Origin: Spirochaetaceae bacterium UBA6243
GTDB taxonomy: Bacteria; Spirochaetota; Spirochaetia; Treponematales; Rectinemataceae
Length of the DNA stretch: 29,338 nucleotides
Reading direction: 5' to 3'
NCBI GenBank assembly: GCA_002441395.1
Contig: DJVZ01000018.1
Span: forward strand, 1-29,338
Both the position numbers and the translations under genes were made by a program. The stretch's first letter is position 1. Every line of letters begins with the position of its first letter. Below the pieces are notes generated by a model. It ran no database searches. It was not told the DNA's origin and saw nothing but the letters and a program-made list of their open reading frames with translations. Below, piece after piece: positions 1 through 7,320 of this stretch.

Positions 1-11
1 AGGAGTCTACC

Positions 12-1085
12 ATGAGAGTTCTTTTCGTCGGCGGCACGGGAAATATTTCGTCTGCCTGCACGGACGAAGCTTTGCGGCGGGGTTATGAAGTCTTTCATCT
101 GAACAGGGGCACGCACACGGAAAAGGAAAAACCCGGGGTTGGCTTGCTCAGGGCGGACATCCGTGATGCCGCGGCCGCGAAGTCCGCGGTGCGCGGCCTG
201 CATTTCGATTCCGTGGTGCAGTTTCTCGCATTCAGGCCGGAACATGTCGAAGCAGACATTAAAATTTTTGATGGGATTACGGATCAGTATGTGCTTATAA
301 GTACTTGTTCGGCATATAGAAAGCCGTCGCTCACTCCGGTCATTACCGAAGAGACGCCGCTTGAAAACCCCTACTGGGAGTATTCGAGGCTGAAGATCGC
401 GTGCGAGCGCGTGCTGACGGGACGGGCTGGAAGCGCAACTTGTGAAGCCGGACCGGCAGATGACGACCTTTGCGACCGGCGCCCGACTGATCGAAGTCAG
501 GAGCCCTCATTTCCCTATACCATTGTGCGGCCTTCGCACACCTACGATGATGGCTGGATCCCTGGTTGTTTCGGTTCGGCGGGCTATGGTCTGGCCTGGC
601 GCATGCTGCAGGGACTGGAGGTGGTGGTTCCGGGCGATGGGCAGTCGCTGTGGACGCTCACGCATGCGTCGGATTTTGCGGTGGGTCTTGTGGGACTGCT
701 GTGCAACCCCGCCGCGCTTGGTGAAGCTTTTCACATTACTTCAGACGAGCATCTGACCTGGGATGCCGTACACATGATTATTGCGGAAGCGCTCGGCGTA
801 CGGCCGAAAATCGTGCATATCCCTTCGGACTTTATCGCGAAGGTGCGGCCGGAGCGCGGCGCCGGGCTCTTGGGCGATAAGGCGGTGAGCGTGCTGTTCG
901 ATAATTCGAAGATAAGGCGGTTCGTGCCGGGCTTTGCGCCGCGCGTGAGTTTCGCGGAGGGCATCCGCCGTTCTCTCGCGTGGTTCGACGCCCATCCCGA
1001 GCGTAAAACGCCTGACCCGGCGATGAACGCTGACATGGACGCTATACTTGAGCGCTGGCGCGGCCTTGTGGGGCGCATTTCGTAA
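12..1085 (+). CDS. NAD(P)-binding epimerase/dehydratase-like protein (extended SDR)
   Basis: A 357-residue protein of the NAD-dependent epimerase/dehydratase family. It opens with a Rossmann beta strand and the glycine motif GGTGNIS (residues 7-13), and the SDR Tyr-Lys pair is visible as Y124-S-R-L-K128. The tail (about 200-340) resembles the substrate-binding part of atypical SDRs related to CSP41 and nucleotide-sugar epimerases. The start at 12 is supported by AGGAG at positions 1-5. Residues about 138-166 form a stretch rich in Asp, Arg, Ala and Gly that looks like an insertion between the catalytic helix and the conserved YTIVRPSHTYDDG segment. The upstream neighbour is outside the window, so operon membership is unknown. 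Substrate not predictable; family assignment is firm, function is not. Confidence 0.85.
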   Translation: MRVLFVGGTGNISSACTDEALRRGYEVFHLNRGTHTEKEKPGVGLLRADIRDAAAAKSAVRGLHFDSVVQFLAFRPEHVEADIKIFDGITDQYVLISTCSAYRKPSLTPVITEETPLENPYWEYSRLKIACERVLTGRAGSATCEAGPADDDLCDRRPTDRSQEPSFPYTIVRPSHTYDDGWIPGCFGSAGYGLAWRMLQGLEVVVPGDGQSLWTLTHASDFAVGLVGLLCNPAALGEAFHITSDEHLTWDAVHMIIAEALGVRPKIVHIPSDFIAKVRPERGAGLLGDKAVSVLFDNSKIRRFVPGFAPRVSFAEGIRRSLAWFDAHPERKTPDPAMNADMDAILERWRGLVGRIS

Positions 1086-1137
1086 ACGCGACGCTTGCGC
1101 TTTATCACGGAAAGGCGGTAAAAGTTTACTGAGGCGT

Positions 1138-1172
1138 GCCAATTCCAAAAGTCGGTTACTTTTGAAATTGGC
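1138..1172 (+). repeat. Hairpin 1 of a three-hairpin intergenic run
   Basis: The arms at 1138-1152 and 1158-1172 are complementary over 15 positions with one mismatch and enclose a 5-nt loop (CGGTT). The hairpin lies 52 nt after the epimerase stop. No T-run follows, so it is not a standard intrinsic terminator. It is the first of three consecutive hairpins before the acetyltransferase gene. Confidence 0.7.
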
Positions 1173-1175
1173 TTT

Positions 1176-1213
1176 GCATTTGTTCCGGTTTCGTTAAAAC
1201 CGTACACAAATGC
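1176..1213 (+). repeat. Hairpin 2 of a three-hairpin intergenic run
   Basis: An outer 8-bp stem pairs 1176-1183 with 1206-1213. An inner 6-bp stem pairs CGGTTT (1186-1191) with AAACCG (1197-1202). Together they make a two-part stem with a small internal loop and a 5-nt apical loop. It begins 3 nt after hairpin 1. Confidence 0.65.
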
Positions 1214-1227
1214 TCCAATAAAAGGTT

Positions 1228-1261
1228 GCTCTGTCAAAACTCGTCCGACTTTTGACAGAGC
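1228..1261 (+). repeat. Hairpin 3 of a three-hairpin intergenic run
   Basis: A perfect 12-bp stem, GCTCTGTCAAAA (1228-1239) with TTTTGACAGAGC (1250-1261), encloses a 10-nt loop. The segment CCGACTTTT on its right side (1245-1253) is the reverse complement of AAAAGTCGG in hairpin 1 (1147-1155), so hairpins 1 and 3 could pair alternatively. The stem ends 12 nt before the acetyltransferase ATG and next to its ribosome site. It may be an RNA control element or a mobile intergenic repeat. Confidence 0.7.
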
Positions 1262-1273
1262 CTTGAGGCAGGT

Positions 1274-1771
1274 ATGATTTTCAATATTCGTGCGATTCGC
1301 TTGGAAGATGCGGCTGTGTATCATTCGCTCGTCGACGAAATCAAGGACGAGGGACAGTACCTATTTTCGACGTTGCGTTTTTCCCTCGAAGATACAAAGA
1401 AATACATCGAGCGTCACGAAGAGATGTCGAGCCCCATCTGGGGCGCCTTCGATGAACAGGGCACTCTTCTTGGCTGGATCGATTTCAATCGGGGCGGTTT
1501 TTCGGAGATTGCCCATACCGCGACGCTCGGCATGGGCGTGAAAAAGGAATTTCGCGGTCAAGGGATTGGCAGTGCCCTCATGGATGCATGCATCGAAAAC
1601 GCCGAATCTCTCGGTATAGAAAAACTCGAGCTTGAAGTCTTCGCGTCCAACACCGCCGCCCGAGCTCTCTACATCAAGAAAGGTTTCTTCGAAGAGGGTA
1701 TTCGACTCAAGAAACGCAAATTCGAAGATCGCTACGATGACTTGGTGTGCATGGGGCTGTTTTTGGGTTAA
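1274..1771 (+). CDS. GNAT-family N-acetyltransferase
   Basis: A 165-residue GNAT-fold acyl-CoA-dependent N-acetyltransferase. The acetyl-CoA pyrophosphate-binding motif A is clear as R-G-Q-G-I-G-S-A-L near residues 95-103, preceded by the strand LGMGVKKEF. The C-terminal motif B region, ending in N-T-A-A-R-A-L-Y-x-K-K-G-F, is also typical. The start is ATG 1274 with GAGG at 1265-1268. The acceptor substrate is unknown; such proteins modify small amines, antibiotics or protein N-termini. The gene ends in TAA, and this stop overlaps the TAA of the converging sugar kinase gene by a 4-bp shared TTAA, so the two transcripts meet with no space for a terminator. Confidence 0.88.
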   Translation: MIFNIRAIRLEDAAVYHSLVDEIKDEGQYLFSTLRFSLEDTKKYIERHEEMSSPIWGAFDEQGTLLGWIDFNRGGFSEIAHTATLGMGVKKEFRGQGIGSALMDACIENAESLGIEKLELEVFASNTAARALYIKKGFFEEGIRLKKRKFEDRYDDLVCMGLFLG

Positions 1772-3363
1772 TGTGTTTTCTCTTCGCCGAATAACCGCTC
1801 ATAATACATTTTGAATCGTTTATAATATTCGTTCATCCATCCAGGCTGCTCCGATTCGACTGGAGATGTTTCGAGCGGTTCGGGCATGTTTTGATGCGTA
1901 TATTTGCCGGGATGTGCGGCACCGGCGCCTGCCGCAGCCTCAAACCCAATTGCGGCAGCGCCGCGCACCGAGGCGTCCGGTTCGGGCGAAACGAGAAGGC
2001 GGCGTCCAACCATTGCCGAGACTATGCTCATCCACACGGGATAGCGCGTACTCCCGCCGATACAGTACATCTTTGCTTCCGGGGCGATTCCCAGTGTTTC
2101 AATGCCCAATCGGATAGTGCATGCGACACCGAGCAGAGCCGCTGCGAGCATGTCGGTCCTTGAATGGTGCAAGCCGAGCCCGATCCATGCACCTCGCGCT
2201 TTTGAGTTCTGATAGGGACTGCGCTCACCCGTAAGATAGGGCAAGAAAATAAGATCCTGCGGAAGCTGAGTCTTTCCTTCGCCCAAATCGCGGTAGATTG
2301 TCTCCCAATTCCCATTAAAGACAGAGAGAACCCATTCGAGGGCAAGCCCTCCATTCAGCATTGCCGCCATGCGATAACCGACTTCCGCCACGCATGTTTC
2401 GAAAAAGTTGAGTGCCGGCGAATATGGCGGTATTCCCCGAACAGGGATCACGACTTGAATGCCTGTCCCGATGCTCACCTGGGCAATGTGCGGCTGTTGC
2501 CAATCCGCATCAGTGGCGGGCTCTCCGACAGATACACCGACGACTGGAGAACCAGGCCCAGAAGCGGCTAACCTTGGAGTATGGTGTTCAAAATAGTCAT
2601 TGAAAAAACCCGAACCATAGATTTCGCAGGATTTATCCGCAGAGCCCACCGCGACCGGCACTCCTTCCGGCAAACCTGTTTCGCGCGAAGCTTCACCTGT
2701 TACAAAGCCTCCAACGCTAAAGCTATCCAGAACAGGCGGAAGCTTCGAACTCTCAAGCCCGAGCACATTGAATGCTTCCTGCGACCACGAGTGTGCCTTG
2801 AAATCCCAAAGAAGAGTAGCGCTTGCATCTCCGGCATCAGTGCCAATGTGTCCCGTAAGTCTGTATCTCAAATAATCTTTCGGGAAAAGAATGAAGGCTG
2901 TTCTTTTGTAAAGATCAGGCTTGCTGTGCTTCAGCCACAACAAAATGAGCGCGGTAAGCCCTGCTGCCGGTGCATTGAGAAGCCGATCGAATGCCCCGTT
3001 CAGCAGTCGCGAATACATCTCTGCATACTCCGCGCCGCGCACATCCGCCCACAGAATAGCGTTGTGCAGCGCTTTGCCCGACTTTGAAATCGGCACAAAA
3101 CCGTGCATCTGCCCCGAAAGACCAATCGATGTGATATCGAGCGGAATTTGCGCCTCAAGAAGCTGCGCGCGAACGGCCTTCCATGCCGAGCTCAGTGCTT
3201 GAATCCATTCTTCCGGATCAGTTTCCGCCACCCCTGATGCAGGCGATAAAATCTCATACTTCCTGCTTGCTGAAAATGCGCGTCCGCCACAATAGGCAAT
3301 CAGTTTGAGCGAGCCTGTTCCGAGGTCGATGCCGAGGCGAAGAGAATTATCGCGATTGCACAT
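1768..3363 (-). CDS. FGGY-family carbohydrate kinase (xylulokinase-like)
   Basis: A 531-residue ATP-dependent sugar kinase of the FGGY family, closest in pattern to xylulokinase. The N-terminal actin-like phosphate loop GIDLGTGS (11-18) includes D13. GQMHGF (84-89) and ILWADVRG (103-110) are xylulokinase-like, the catalytic Asp is D243 in GSADKS, the second phosphate motif is SIGTGIQ (297-303), and IGGSTR near residue 440 is the adenosine-site signature. Members are usually about 490-510 residues; the extra length lies at residues about 254-293, between the catalytic Asp and the second phosphate motif. ATG 3363 has AGAGG 7 nt upstream. It stands alone, divergent from the antiporter gene. The sugar is unknown. 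Confidence 0.88.
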   Translation of the reverse strand: MCNRDNSLRLGIDLGTGSLKLIAYCGGRAFSASRKYEILSPASGVAETDPEEWIQALSSAWKAVRAQLLEAQIPLDITSIGLSGQMHGFVPISKSGKALHNAILWADVRGAEYAEMYSRLLNGAFDRLLNAPAAGLTALILLWLKHSKPDLYKRTAFILFPKDYLRYRLTGHIGTDAGDASATLLWDFKAHSWSQEAFNVLGLESSKLPPVLDSFSVGGFVTGEASRETGLPEGVPVAVGSADKSCEIYGSGFFNDYFEHHTPRLAASGPGSPVVGVSVGEPATDADWQQPHIAQVSIGTGIQVVIPVRGIPPYSPALNFFETCVAEVGYRMAAMLNGGLALEWVLSVFNGNWETIYRDLGEGKTQLPQDLIFLPYLTGERSPYQNSKARGAWIGLGLHHSRTDMLAAALLGVACTIRLGIETLGIAPEAKMYCIGGSTRYPVWMSIVSAMVGRRLLVSPEPDASVRGAAAIGFEAAAGAGAAHPGKYTHQNMPEPLETSPVESEQPGWMNEYYKRFKMYYERLFGEEKTH

Positions 3364-3390
3364 CTTTTATCCTCTGTGAATAGTCCGCAA

Positions 3391-3399
3391 ATTGTACCA
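3391..3399 (-). promoter_or_regulatory. Extended -10 promoter candidate for the FGGY kinase
   Basis: On the minus strand this reads TGGTACAAT: a TGn extension in front of TACAAT (5 of 6 matches to TATAAT). It lies 28 nt upstream of the kinase ATG. A good -35 at normal spacing is not seen, which fits extended -10 promoters. Confidence 0.4.
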
Positions 3400-3407
3400 T
3401 ACTTTTC

Positions 3408-3436
3408 TTGAAACAATGATTTTATTGTTCTAGACT
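3408..3436 (+). promoter_or_regulatory. Sigma-70-type promoter candidate for the antiporter
   Basis: TTGAAA (3408-3413), a 17-nt spacer and TAGACT (3431-3436), about 60 nt before the chosen start of the antiporter. The -10 hexamer TAGACT is the same as that of the sugar-operon promoter at 7262-7267. Confidence 0.5.
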
Positions 3437-3496
3437 GTCCTCAGATTTCATGTTTAGAAACAGCCAATGTACACGCCTTATGCCAGGAGGTTCCCT

Positions 3497-5221
3497 TTGA
3501 TAAAAGAAATTGTCGGCATGCTGGATTTTACCACGCTTTCGCCCGCGAACTTCATTTTGGTGTTGGCGATGATTCTCTTTTTAGGAACACTGGGAGGCTT
3601 TATTTTCAAACTGCTGCGCCTTCCGCAAGTGGTCGGGTATATCGCGATCGGCATTCTGATAGGGCAGACAGGCTTTCATTTGCTGAACAGCAAGATAATT
3701 ACTACACTCAGTCCGATCAGCAATATTGCGCTTTCCCTGATTGGCTTTCTGGTAGGCGCGGAACTCAAGATTTCCGTGCTGAAGAAATACGGCAAACAAT
3801 TCACGGCCATTCTGCTGTTCGAATCCATAACGCCATTCATTACAGTAGCATTTTTGGTAGGGCTTGTGTCGTATCTGGTGACGCATCAGCTGAAATCATC
3901 GATTGCGCTGGGGCTGCTGCTGGGCGCGATGTCATCCGCGACGGCTCCCGCGGCGACAACGGATGTGCTCGCTGAAAACCGGACAAAGGGGCCTTTGACG
4001 ACCACTCTCTTGGGTATTGTTGCAATGGATGATGCGGTGGCGCTTATTCTCTTTGCCATCGTTTCCACAATCGCCGGTGGATTGCTCGGGGAAAGGACGG
4101 GTTCATTATTAAGCCAATTGCTGGCAATTATTTATAATATAACAGTTTCAAGTGCACTTGGGGCTTTGGCGGGTCTGCTGTTGAATCTGCTGGCGAAATG
4201 GATCAAGAATGACAACGGTCGTATTCTCGCATTTGCGCTTGGAATCATTTTGCTCTTGACGGGCGTAGGCTTGTATCTTCAGCTGGACACCATCCTCTCT
4301 GCCATGGCGATGGGCTTCTTTATCGTAAATTTCGCGAAATTCAAGACAGACAATCTTTTCAATGTGGTCGACAGGTTTACTCCACCTATCTATGTACTCT
4401 TTTTCGTGCTTGTCGGTGCAAAGATAAATATCTGGAGCATTTCACCCTTTTTTGCGATTCTCGCGGTCGTGTATGTGCTTGCGCGCACCTTCGGCAAATC
4501 CATCGGCTCCAGCTTTGGGGCAAAAATAACGAACGCCCCCGATACAGTAAGAAAATACATGAAATGGTGCTTGCTGAGTCAGGCGGGCGTCGCAATAGGC
4601 CTTTCGATGTCGGCCGGCCAAATGTTTCCTCATACTGTCGGTCCGACGATTATCATGATCATCACCGCGACCACCTTTATTGTTCAGCTCATAGGGCCGA
4701 TCAGTGTCAAGCATGGCGTCACGAAAGCCGGCGAAGTCGGGCTCGACGTCACTGAAGAAGACTTGATTCGGGAGAGCAAGGTCTCGGATATTCTTGCCTA
4801 TGAAAAAAAGGCTCCACCCTTGAACGACAATGCGACTTTTGAGAAGGTGCTTGAGACTTTCAGCAGACAGGAATCCCTGAGCTCTCCTGTATGCTCAAGT
4901 GATAATAAGCTGGTCGGTATCATCACAATAGACAACCTCAAAGAGGCTCTCCTCCTTGGTGATGTCGCCGAAGGTTTGCTCGCCTATGACTTGATGAATC
5001 CTTCAGAAGTTACCTGCAAACCCGATTGTTCTCTCCTCGATGTCAAGGAAATGTTCCGAACCAACAACGTCGATACCATTCCAATCGTTGGCGACGACGG
5101 CACCTTCGTTGGCATTATCGAACAGCGCTCAATAGAAAAATACTTCCACAGGAAGGTGCTCGAGCTCCACGAAAAGCTTTCATCGCTCGAAAAAACGACG
5201 CTTCAACCTGCGCAGGGCTAG
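3497..5221 (+). CDS. CPA2-type monovalent cation/proton antiporter with CBS domains
   Basis: A polytopic inner-membrane exchanger of about 574 residues. Residues about 15-400 contain roughly 12-13 hydrophobic segments of the Na+/H+ exchanger fold. LPQVVGYIAIGILIG is the typical first-helix motif, and IVAMDDAVALI (about 174-184) carries the paired Asp residues (about 178-179) found in electrogenic NapA-type antiporters. Residues about 430-545 form two CBS repeats (LVGIITIDNL and FVGIIEQRSI), which in other transporters bind adenine nucleotides and set activity. Start: an ATG in frame exists at 3467, but AGGAGG at 3485-3490 falls inside that reading and sits 6 nt before TTG 3497, so TTG 3497 is the likely start. 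The exchanged ion (Na+ or K+) is not predictable. Confidence 0.87.
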   Translation: MIKEIVGMLDFTTLSPANFILVLAMILFLGTLGGFIFKLLRLPQVVGYIAIGILIGQTGFHLLNSKIITTLSPISNIALSLIGFLVGAELKISVLKKYGKQFTAILLFESITPFITVAFLVGLVSYLVTHQLKSSIALGLLLGAMSSATAPAATTDVLAENRTKGPLTTTLLGIVAMDDAVALILFAIVSTIAGGLLGERTGSLLSQLLAIIYNITVSSALGALAGLLLNLLAKWIKNDNGRILAFALGIILLLTGVGLYLQLDTILSAMAMGFFIVNFAKFKTDNLFNVVDRFTPPIYVLFFVLVGAKINIWSISPFFAILAVVYVLARTFGKSIGSSFGAKITNAPDTVRKYMKWCLLSQAGVAIGLSMSAGQMFPHTVGPTIIMIITATTFIVQLIGPISVKHGVTKAGEVGLDVTEEDLIRESKVSDILAYEKKAPPLNDNATFEKVLETFSRQESLSSPVCSSDNKLVGIITIDNLKEALLLGDVAEGLLAYDLMNPSEVTCKPDCSLLDVKEMFRTNNVDTIPIVGDDGTFVGIIEQRSIEKYFHRKVLELHEKLSSLEKTTLQPAQG

Positions 5222-5247
5222 TCGGGCAAAAAGCGAAAACTGATGTT

Positions 5248-6111
5248 CTAGCAGAGCACTTTTCGCACAAAGCTCGCTGCATCATGGGCAAGTTTGTCAT
5301 AATCTGGATTTGGAATTAAATCACGCCAAACCGCTACATCTCTTCCGACTTGACCGCCTTTTGCGATGAACGGTTCCATCACAAGTGGACCATCAAAGCC
5401 AATGGCATCGAGCGCACTGCGGATTTCTTCCCAAGGCATGCGTCCAAGTCCGGGCGGTTTTCTGTTCGTCTCACCCAGGTGCAATGCTGAAAGATACCTT
5501 CCCGCCTTTCTTATCGCTCCGCCAATGGAATCTTCTTCGATATTCATGTGGAATGTGTCGAGCAGGATACGACAAGAAGGGCTATTAATATCTTTAACAT
5601 AGGAAAGTGCTTCGTCGCAGGTGTTGAGTAGATATTGCTCAAAGCGATTGATGACTTCCACATTTAAAATCACATTGTTATCTTCTGCCACCCTGACCAT
5701 TTCTCTCATGCTTTTTTTGCTTTGATCGAGATATGGACGTTTATCGGTGGCGTCTTTTGGAAGCGTGCTGGGCCATGCACTGTGGACGGTGCCGCCTATC
5801 ATGCCGCCTCCAGACTTTCCCACCGCTTCTATCATGCTGCGCATGAATTGAATGCCATTGCGGCGCACCTCCTCATCTAAAGAAGAAACATCATGGTCCG
5901 CCGTAAGGCCAATGCCATAAGAAATCGTGATGTTGCAGCGCTTTGCTTCGTCCCCTAAACGTTTGCGCGCAGGAGGAGACATGACAGCGAAAGTGCCACC
6001 ATTGATTTCCAGCTGATCAAAGCCCAAGTTTTTAATTTTCTCGATAAATGGGAAGAAGTCAGCATCCCACTCTCGTGTCCAGAAAGCGTAATAAATTCCA
6101 ATTTTGCGCAT
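5248..6111 (-). CDS. Ketose 3-epimerase (D-tagatose/D-allulose 3-epimerase family)
   Basis: A 287-residue TIM-barrel metal-dependent enzyme that epimerises ketoses at C3 (D-fructose/D-allulose, D-tagatose/D-sorbose and pentulose equivalents). Counted from ATG 6111, the four metal ligands fall at E152 (NVEVINRFE), D185 (LLDTFHMN), H211 (HLGE) and E246 (VMEPF). These are the same numbers I recall for the Pseudomonas cichorii D-tagatose 3-epimerase. RKPPGLGR and the GIYYAFW N-terminus are also family hallmarks. An in-frame TTG at 6213 would add 34 unrelated residues and has no ribosome site, so ATG 6111 is preferred although its own site (GAAG) is weak. It follows the GntR gene on the same strand and is probably co-transcribed with it, divergent from the sugar operon it likely serves. 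Confidence 0.9.
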   Translation of the reverse strand: MRKIGIYYAFWTREWDADFFPFIEKIKNLGFDQLEINGGTFAVMSPPARKRLGDEAKRCNITISYGIGLTADHDVSSLDEEVRRNGIQFMRSMIEAVGKSGGGMIGGTVHSAWPSTLPKDATDKRPYLDQSKKSMREMVRVAEDNNVILNVEVINRFEQYLLNTCDEALSYVKDINSPSCRILLDTFHMNIEEDSIGGAIRKAGRYLSALHLGETNRKPPGLGRMPWEEIRSALDAIGFDGPLVMEPFIAKGGQVGRDVAVWRDLIPNPDYDKLAHDAASFVRKVLC

Positions 6112-6224
6112 TACTTCAGAATATAAAGTACGATAGTCAAGGTCAATGAAGGCACGCTGTTCGGAATGAAGAATGGTTGGATTGTGAAACAAGCCTGAAA
6201 ATCGCTGTTCCAAGCAGCATTGCG

Positions 6225-6989
6225 CTATTTGATCCTCACGTCAACCGTGAATTTATTTCTTTCGCCGCTATAATAAGCTGTAGAAAATTCGATAGGCACA
6301 TCATTTTCTATATAGGCTACAGTCTGAATGAAATGTATCGGGTCCCCTTCTTTGATATTTAAAGATGAAGCTTCATATTTGCCGGCTTTCCGGATTTCCA
6401 GGGTTCTCAATGTCCGGAGTATTTTATAGCCAAAATCGTATTCGATTATATGATAAAGAGATTCTTTTTCCATGTCTTTTTGCAATATGCCCTTGAGCAG
6501 GTGGCTTGGCAGAAAAGTATTGACAAGCACAATCGGTTCTCCATTTATCGAACGTAGTCTGCTGAGAAAATAGGTAGAATCTGATGATTTGATTCTCAGG
6601 TTTTTCATGACTTCAGGTGTGGGGTTCCGTGAGCAAAAAGTGAGCACTTTAGTTTCGGGTTTGAGTCCTTTTGATTGCATTTCATCGTTGAAGCTCATGA
6701 TGTTCAAAAGGAAATCCTGAGGTATTTTTTTCTTATTGATAAATGATCCGCGGCCTTTCTGCCGGACAATCAATCCTTCGGCCACGAGTTCGTTGATGGC
6801 CTGCCTTACGGTTGGCCTTGAAATTTCATATGTTTTGCACAAATCATTTTCCGTCGGGATGGGGAAGCTGTTATCATGCTCATTGATATAATTCTGAAGC
6901 ACTTCAATGAGTTGGTAATAGAGTGGTATTGGGATTGACTTATCCAGGGGTCTGTTTTTAAAGTAGTCGATATCTGCTGGTATCAGCAT
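6225..6989 (-). CDS. GntR-family transcriptional regulator (HutC subfamily, UTRA domain)
   Basis: A 254-residue repressor-type regulator. Residues about 15-85 form the GntR winged helix (PLYYQLIEVLQNYI, PTENDLCKTYEISRPTVRQAINELVAEGLI, then QKGRGSFI as the wing). Residues about 100-245 form a UTRA effector domain, which in this subfamily binds a sugar phosphate or similar small ligand. Start: AAGGAGG stands 7 nt before ATG 6989, so this start is preferred over the in-frame ATG at 7016. The gene is divergent from the sugar operon. An 18-bp inverted repeat resembling HutC-type operators overlaps the -10 of its own promoter candidate and a near copy lies before the operon promoter, so it most likely controls both. 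Confidence 0.92.
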   Translation of the reverse strand: MLIPADIDYFKNRPLDKSIPIPLYYQLIEVLQNYINEHDNSFPIPTENDLCKTYEISRPTVRQAINELVAEGLIVRQKGRGSFINKKKIPQDFLLNIMSFNDEMQSKGLKPETKVLTFCSRNPTPEVMKNLRIKSSDSTYFLSRLRSINGEPIVLVNTFLPSHLLKGILQKDMEKESLYHIIEYDFGYKILRTLRTLEIRKAGKYEASSLNIKEGDPIHFIQTVAYIENDVPIEFSTAYYSGERNKFTVDVRIK

Positions 6990-7066
6990 AGCCTGTCCTC
7001 CTTGGGAATATTGCATGCAATTTTAGGAACCGAACCATCCGCTGAAAATGCTAAATCTGTTTTGCT

Positions 7067-7084
7067 ATAATGTAAAGACATTAT
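7067..7084. promoter_or_regulatory. Operator candidate O1 for the GntR regulator
   Basis: A perfect inverted repeat: ATAATGT, AAAG, ACATTAT (7+4+7). The core GTAAAGAC differs at one position from the GT(A/C)TA(G/T)AC core I know for HutC-type GntR proteins. It overlaps the -10 of the gntR promoter candidate (7069-7074), a good place for autorepression. Confidence 0.6.
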
Positions 7085-7097
7085 CATAAACTATCAA
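7069..7097 (-). promoter_or_regulatory. Promoter candidate for gntR and the ketose 3-epimerase
   Basis: On the minus strand: TTGATA (7092-7097), a 17-nt spacer and TACATT (7069-7074), about 80 nt upstream of ATG 6989. Both hexamers are fair matches and the -10 lies inside operator candidate O1. Confidence 0.45.
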
Positions 7098-7134
7098 TAG
7101 ATATAATAATCTCTATTCAACATGCTTTGTCATG

Positions 7135-7144
7135 TAACATGTTA
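7135..7144. repeat. Palindrome in the divergent control region
   Basis: A perfect 10-bp palindrome, TAACATGTTA. It adjoins a second small inverted repeat at 7120-7135 (ACATG, 6-nt gap, CATGT). Neither matches the O1/O2 sequence, so they could be sites for another factor or part of the AT-rich background. Confidence 0.4.
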
Positions 7145-7194
7145 TTATTTTATCAATTAGTAATTCTATTTATTATATAGTTTTTTATTCTAAA

Positions 7195-7206
7195 TGTAAT
7201 ATTACA
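7195..7206. repeat. 12-bp palindrome near operator O2
   Basis: TGTAATATTACA, a perfect 12-bp palindrome 4 bp before operator candidate O2. Possible protein-binding site. The divergent region around it (6990-7320) contains no gene; apart from the signals listed separately it is plain AT-rich sequence. Confidence 0.4.
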
Positions 7207-7210
7207 AGTT

Positions 7211-7228
7211 ATAATGTAAAGATATTAA
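7211..7228. promoter_or_regulatory. Operator candidate O2 for the GntR regulator
   Basis: ATAATGTAAAGATATTAA agrees with O1 (7067-7084) at 16 of 18 positions in the same orientation, 144 bp away. It ends 10 bp before the -35 of the operon promoter (7239). The near identity of two 18-bp sites in one control region argues for a shared DNA-binding protein. Confidence 0.55.
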
Positions 7229-7238
7229 AACATTTTTG

Positions 7239-7267
7239 TTGACATATGGAAAAATCGGGTTTAGACT
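7239..7267 (+). promoter_or_regulatory. Main promoter candidate of the sugar operon
   Basis: A perfect TTGACA (7239-7244), a 17-nt spacer and TAGACT (7262-7267, 4 of 6 matches). It lies 53 nt upstream of the binding-protein ATG at 7321, which has its own strong site GGGAGG at 7309-7314. Confidence 0.65.
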
Positions 7268-7320
7268 TTTTCTATGATCTACGTACAGCAGATCGTAATA
7301 GTCTTTAGGGAGGTATCCTT

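Noticed and set aside
731..1324. A minus-strand open frame of nearly 200 codons across the epimerase 3' end and the three hairpins
   Set aside because: It reads through perfect stem-loops and the opposite strand of two well-supported genes, has no ribosome site and no recognisable motif.
5222..5247. Terminator between the converging antiporter and epimerase genes
   Set aside because: Only 26 nt with no inverted repeat; nothing to support a terminator here.
6118..6145. Promoter-like TTGACC and TATATT on the minus strand just before the epimerase ATG
   Set aside because: The spacer is only 15 nt and the start site would fall at or past the start codon; the gene is more simply read from the gntR promoter.
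6112..6213. N-terminal extension of the ketose 3-epimerase from TTG 6213
   Set aside because: The added 34 residues have no family counterpart, there is no ribosome site, and only the ATG at 6111 gives the family's known ligand numbering.
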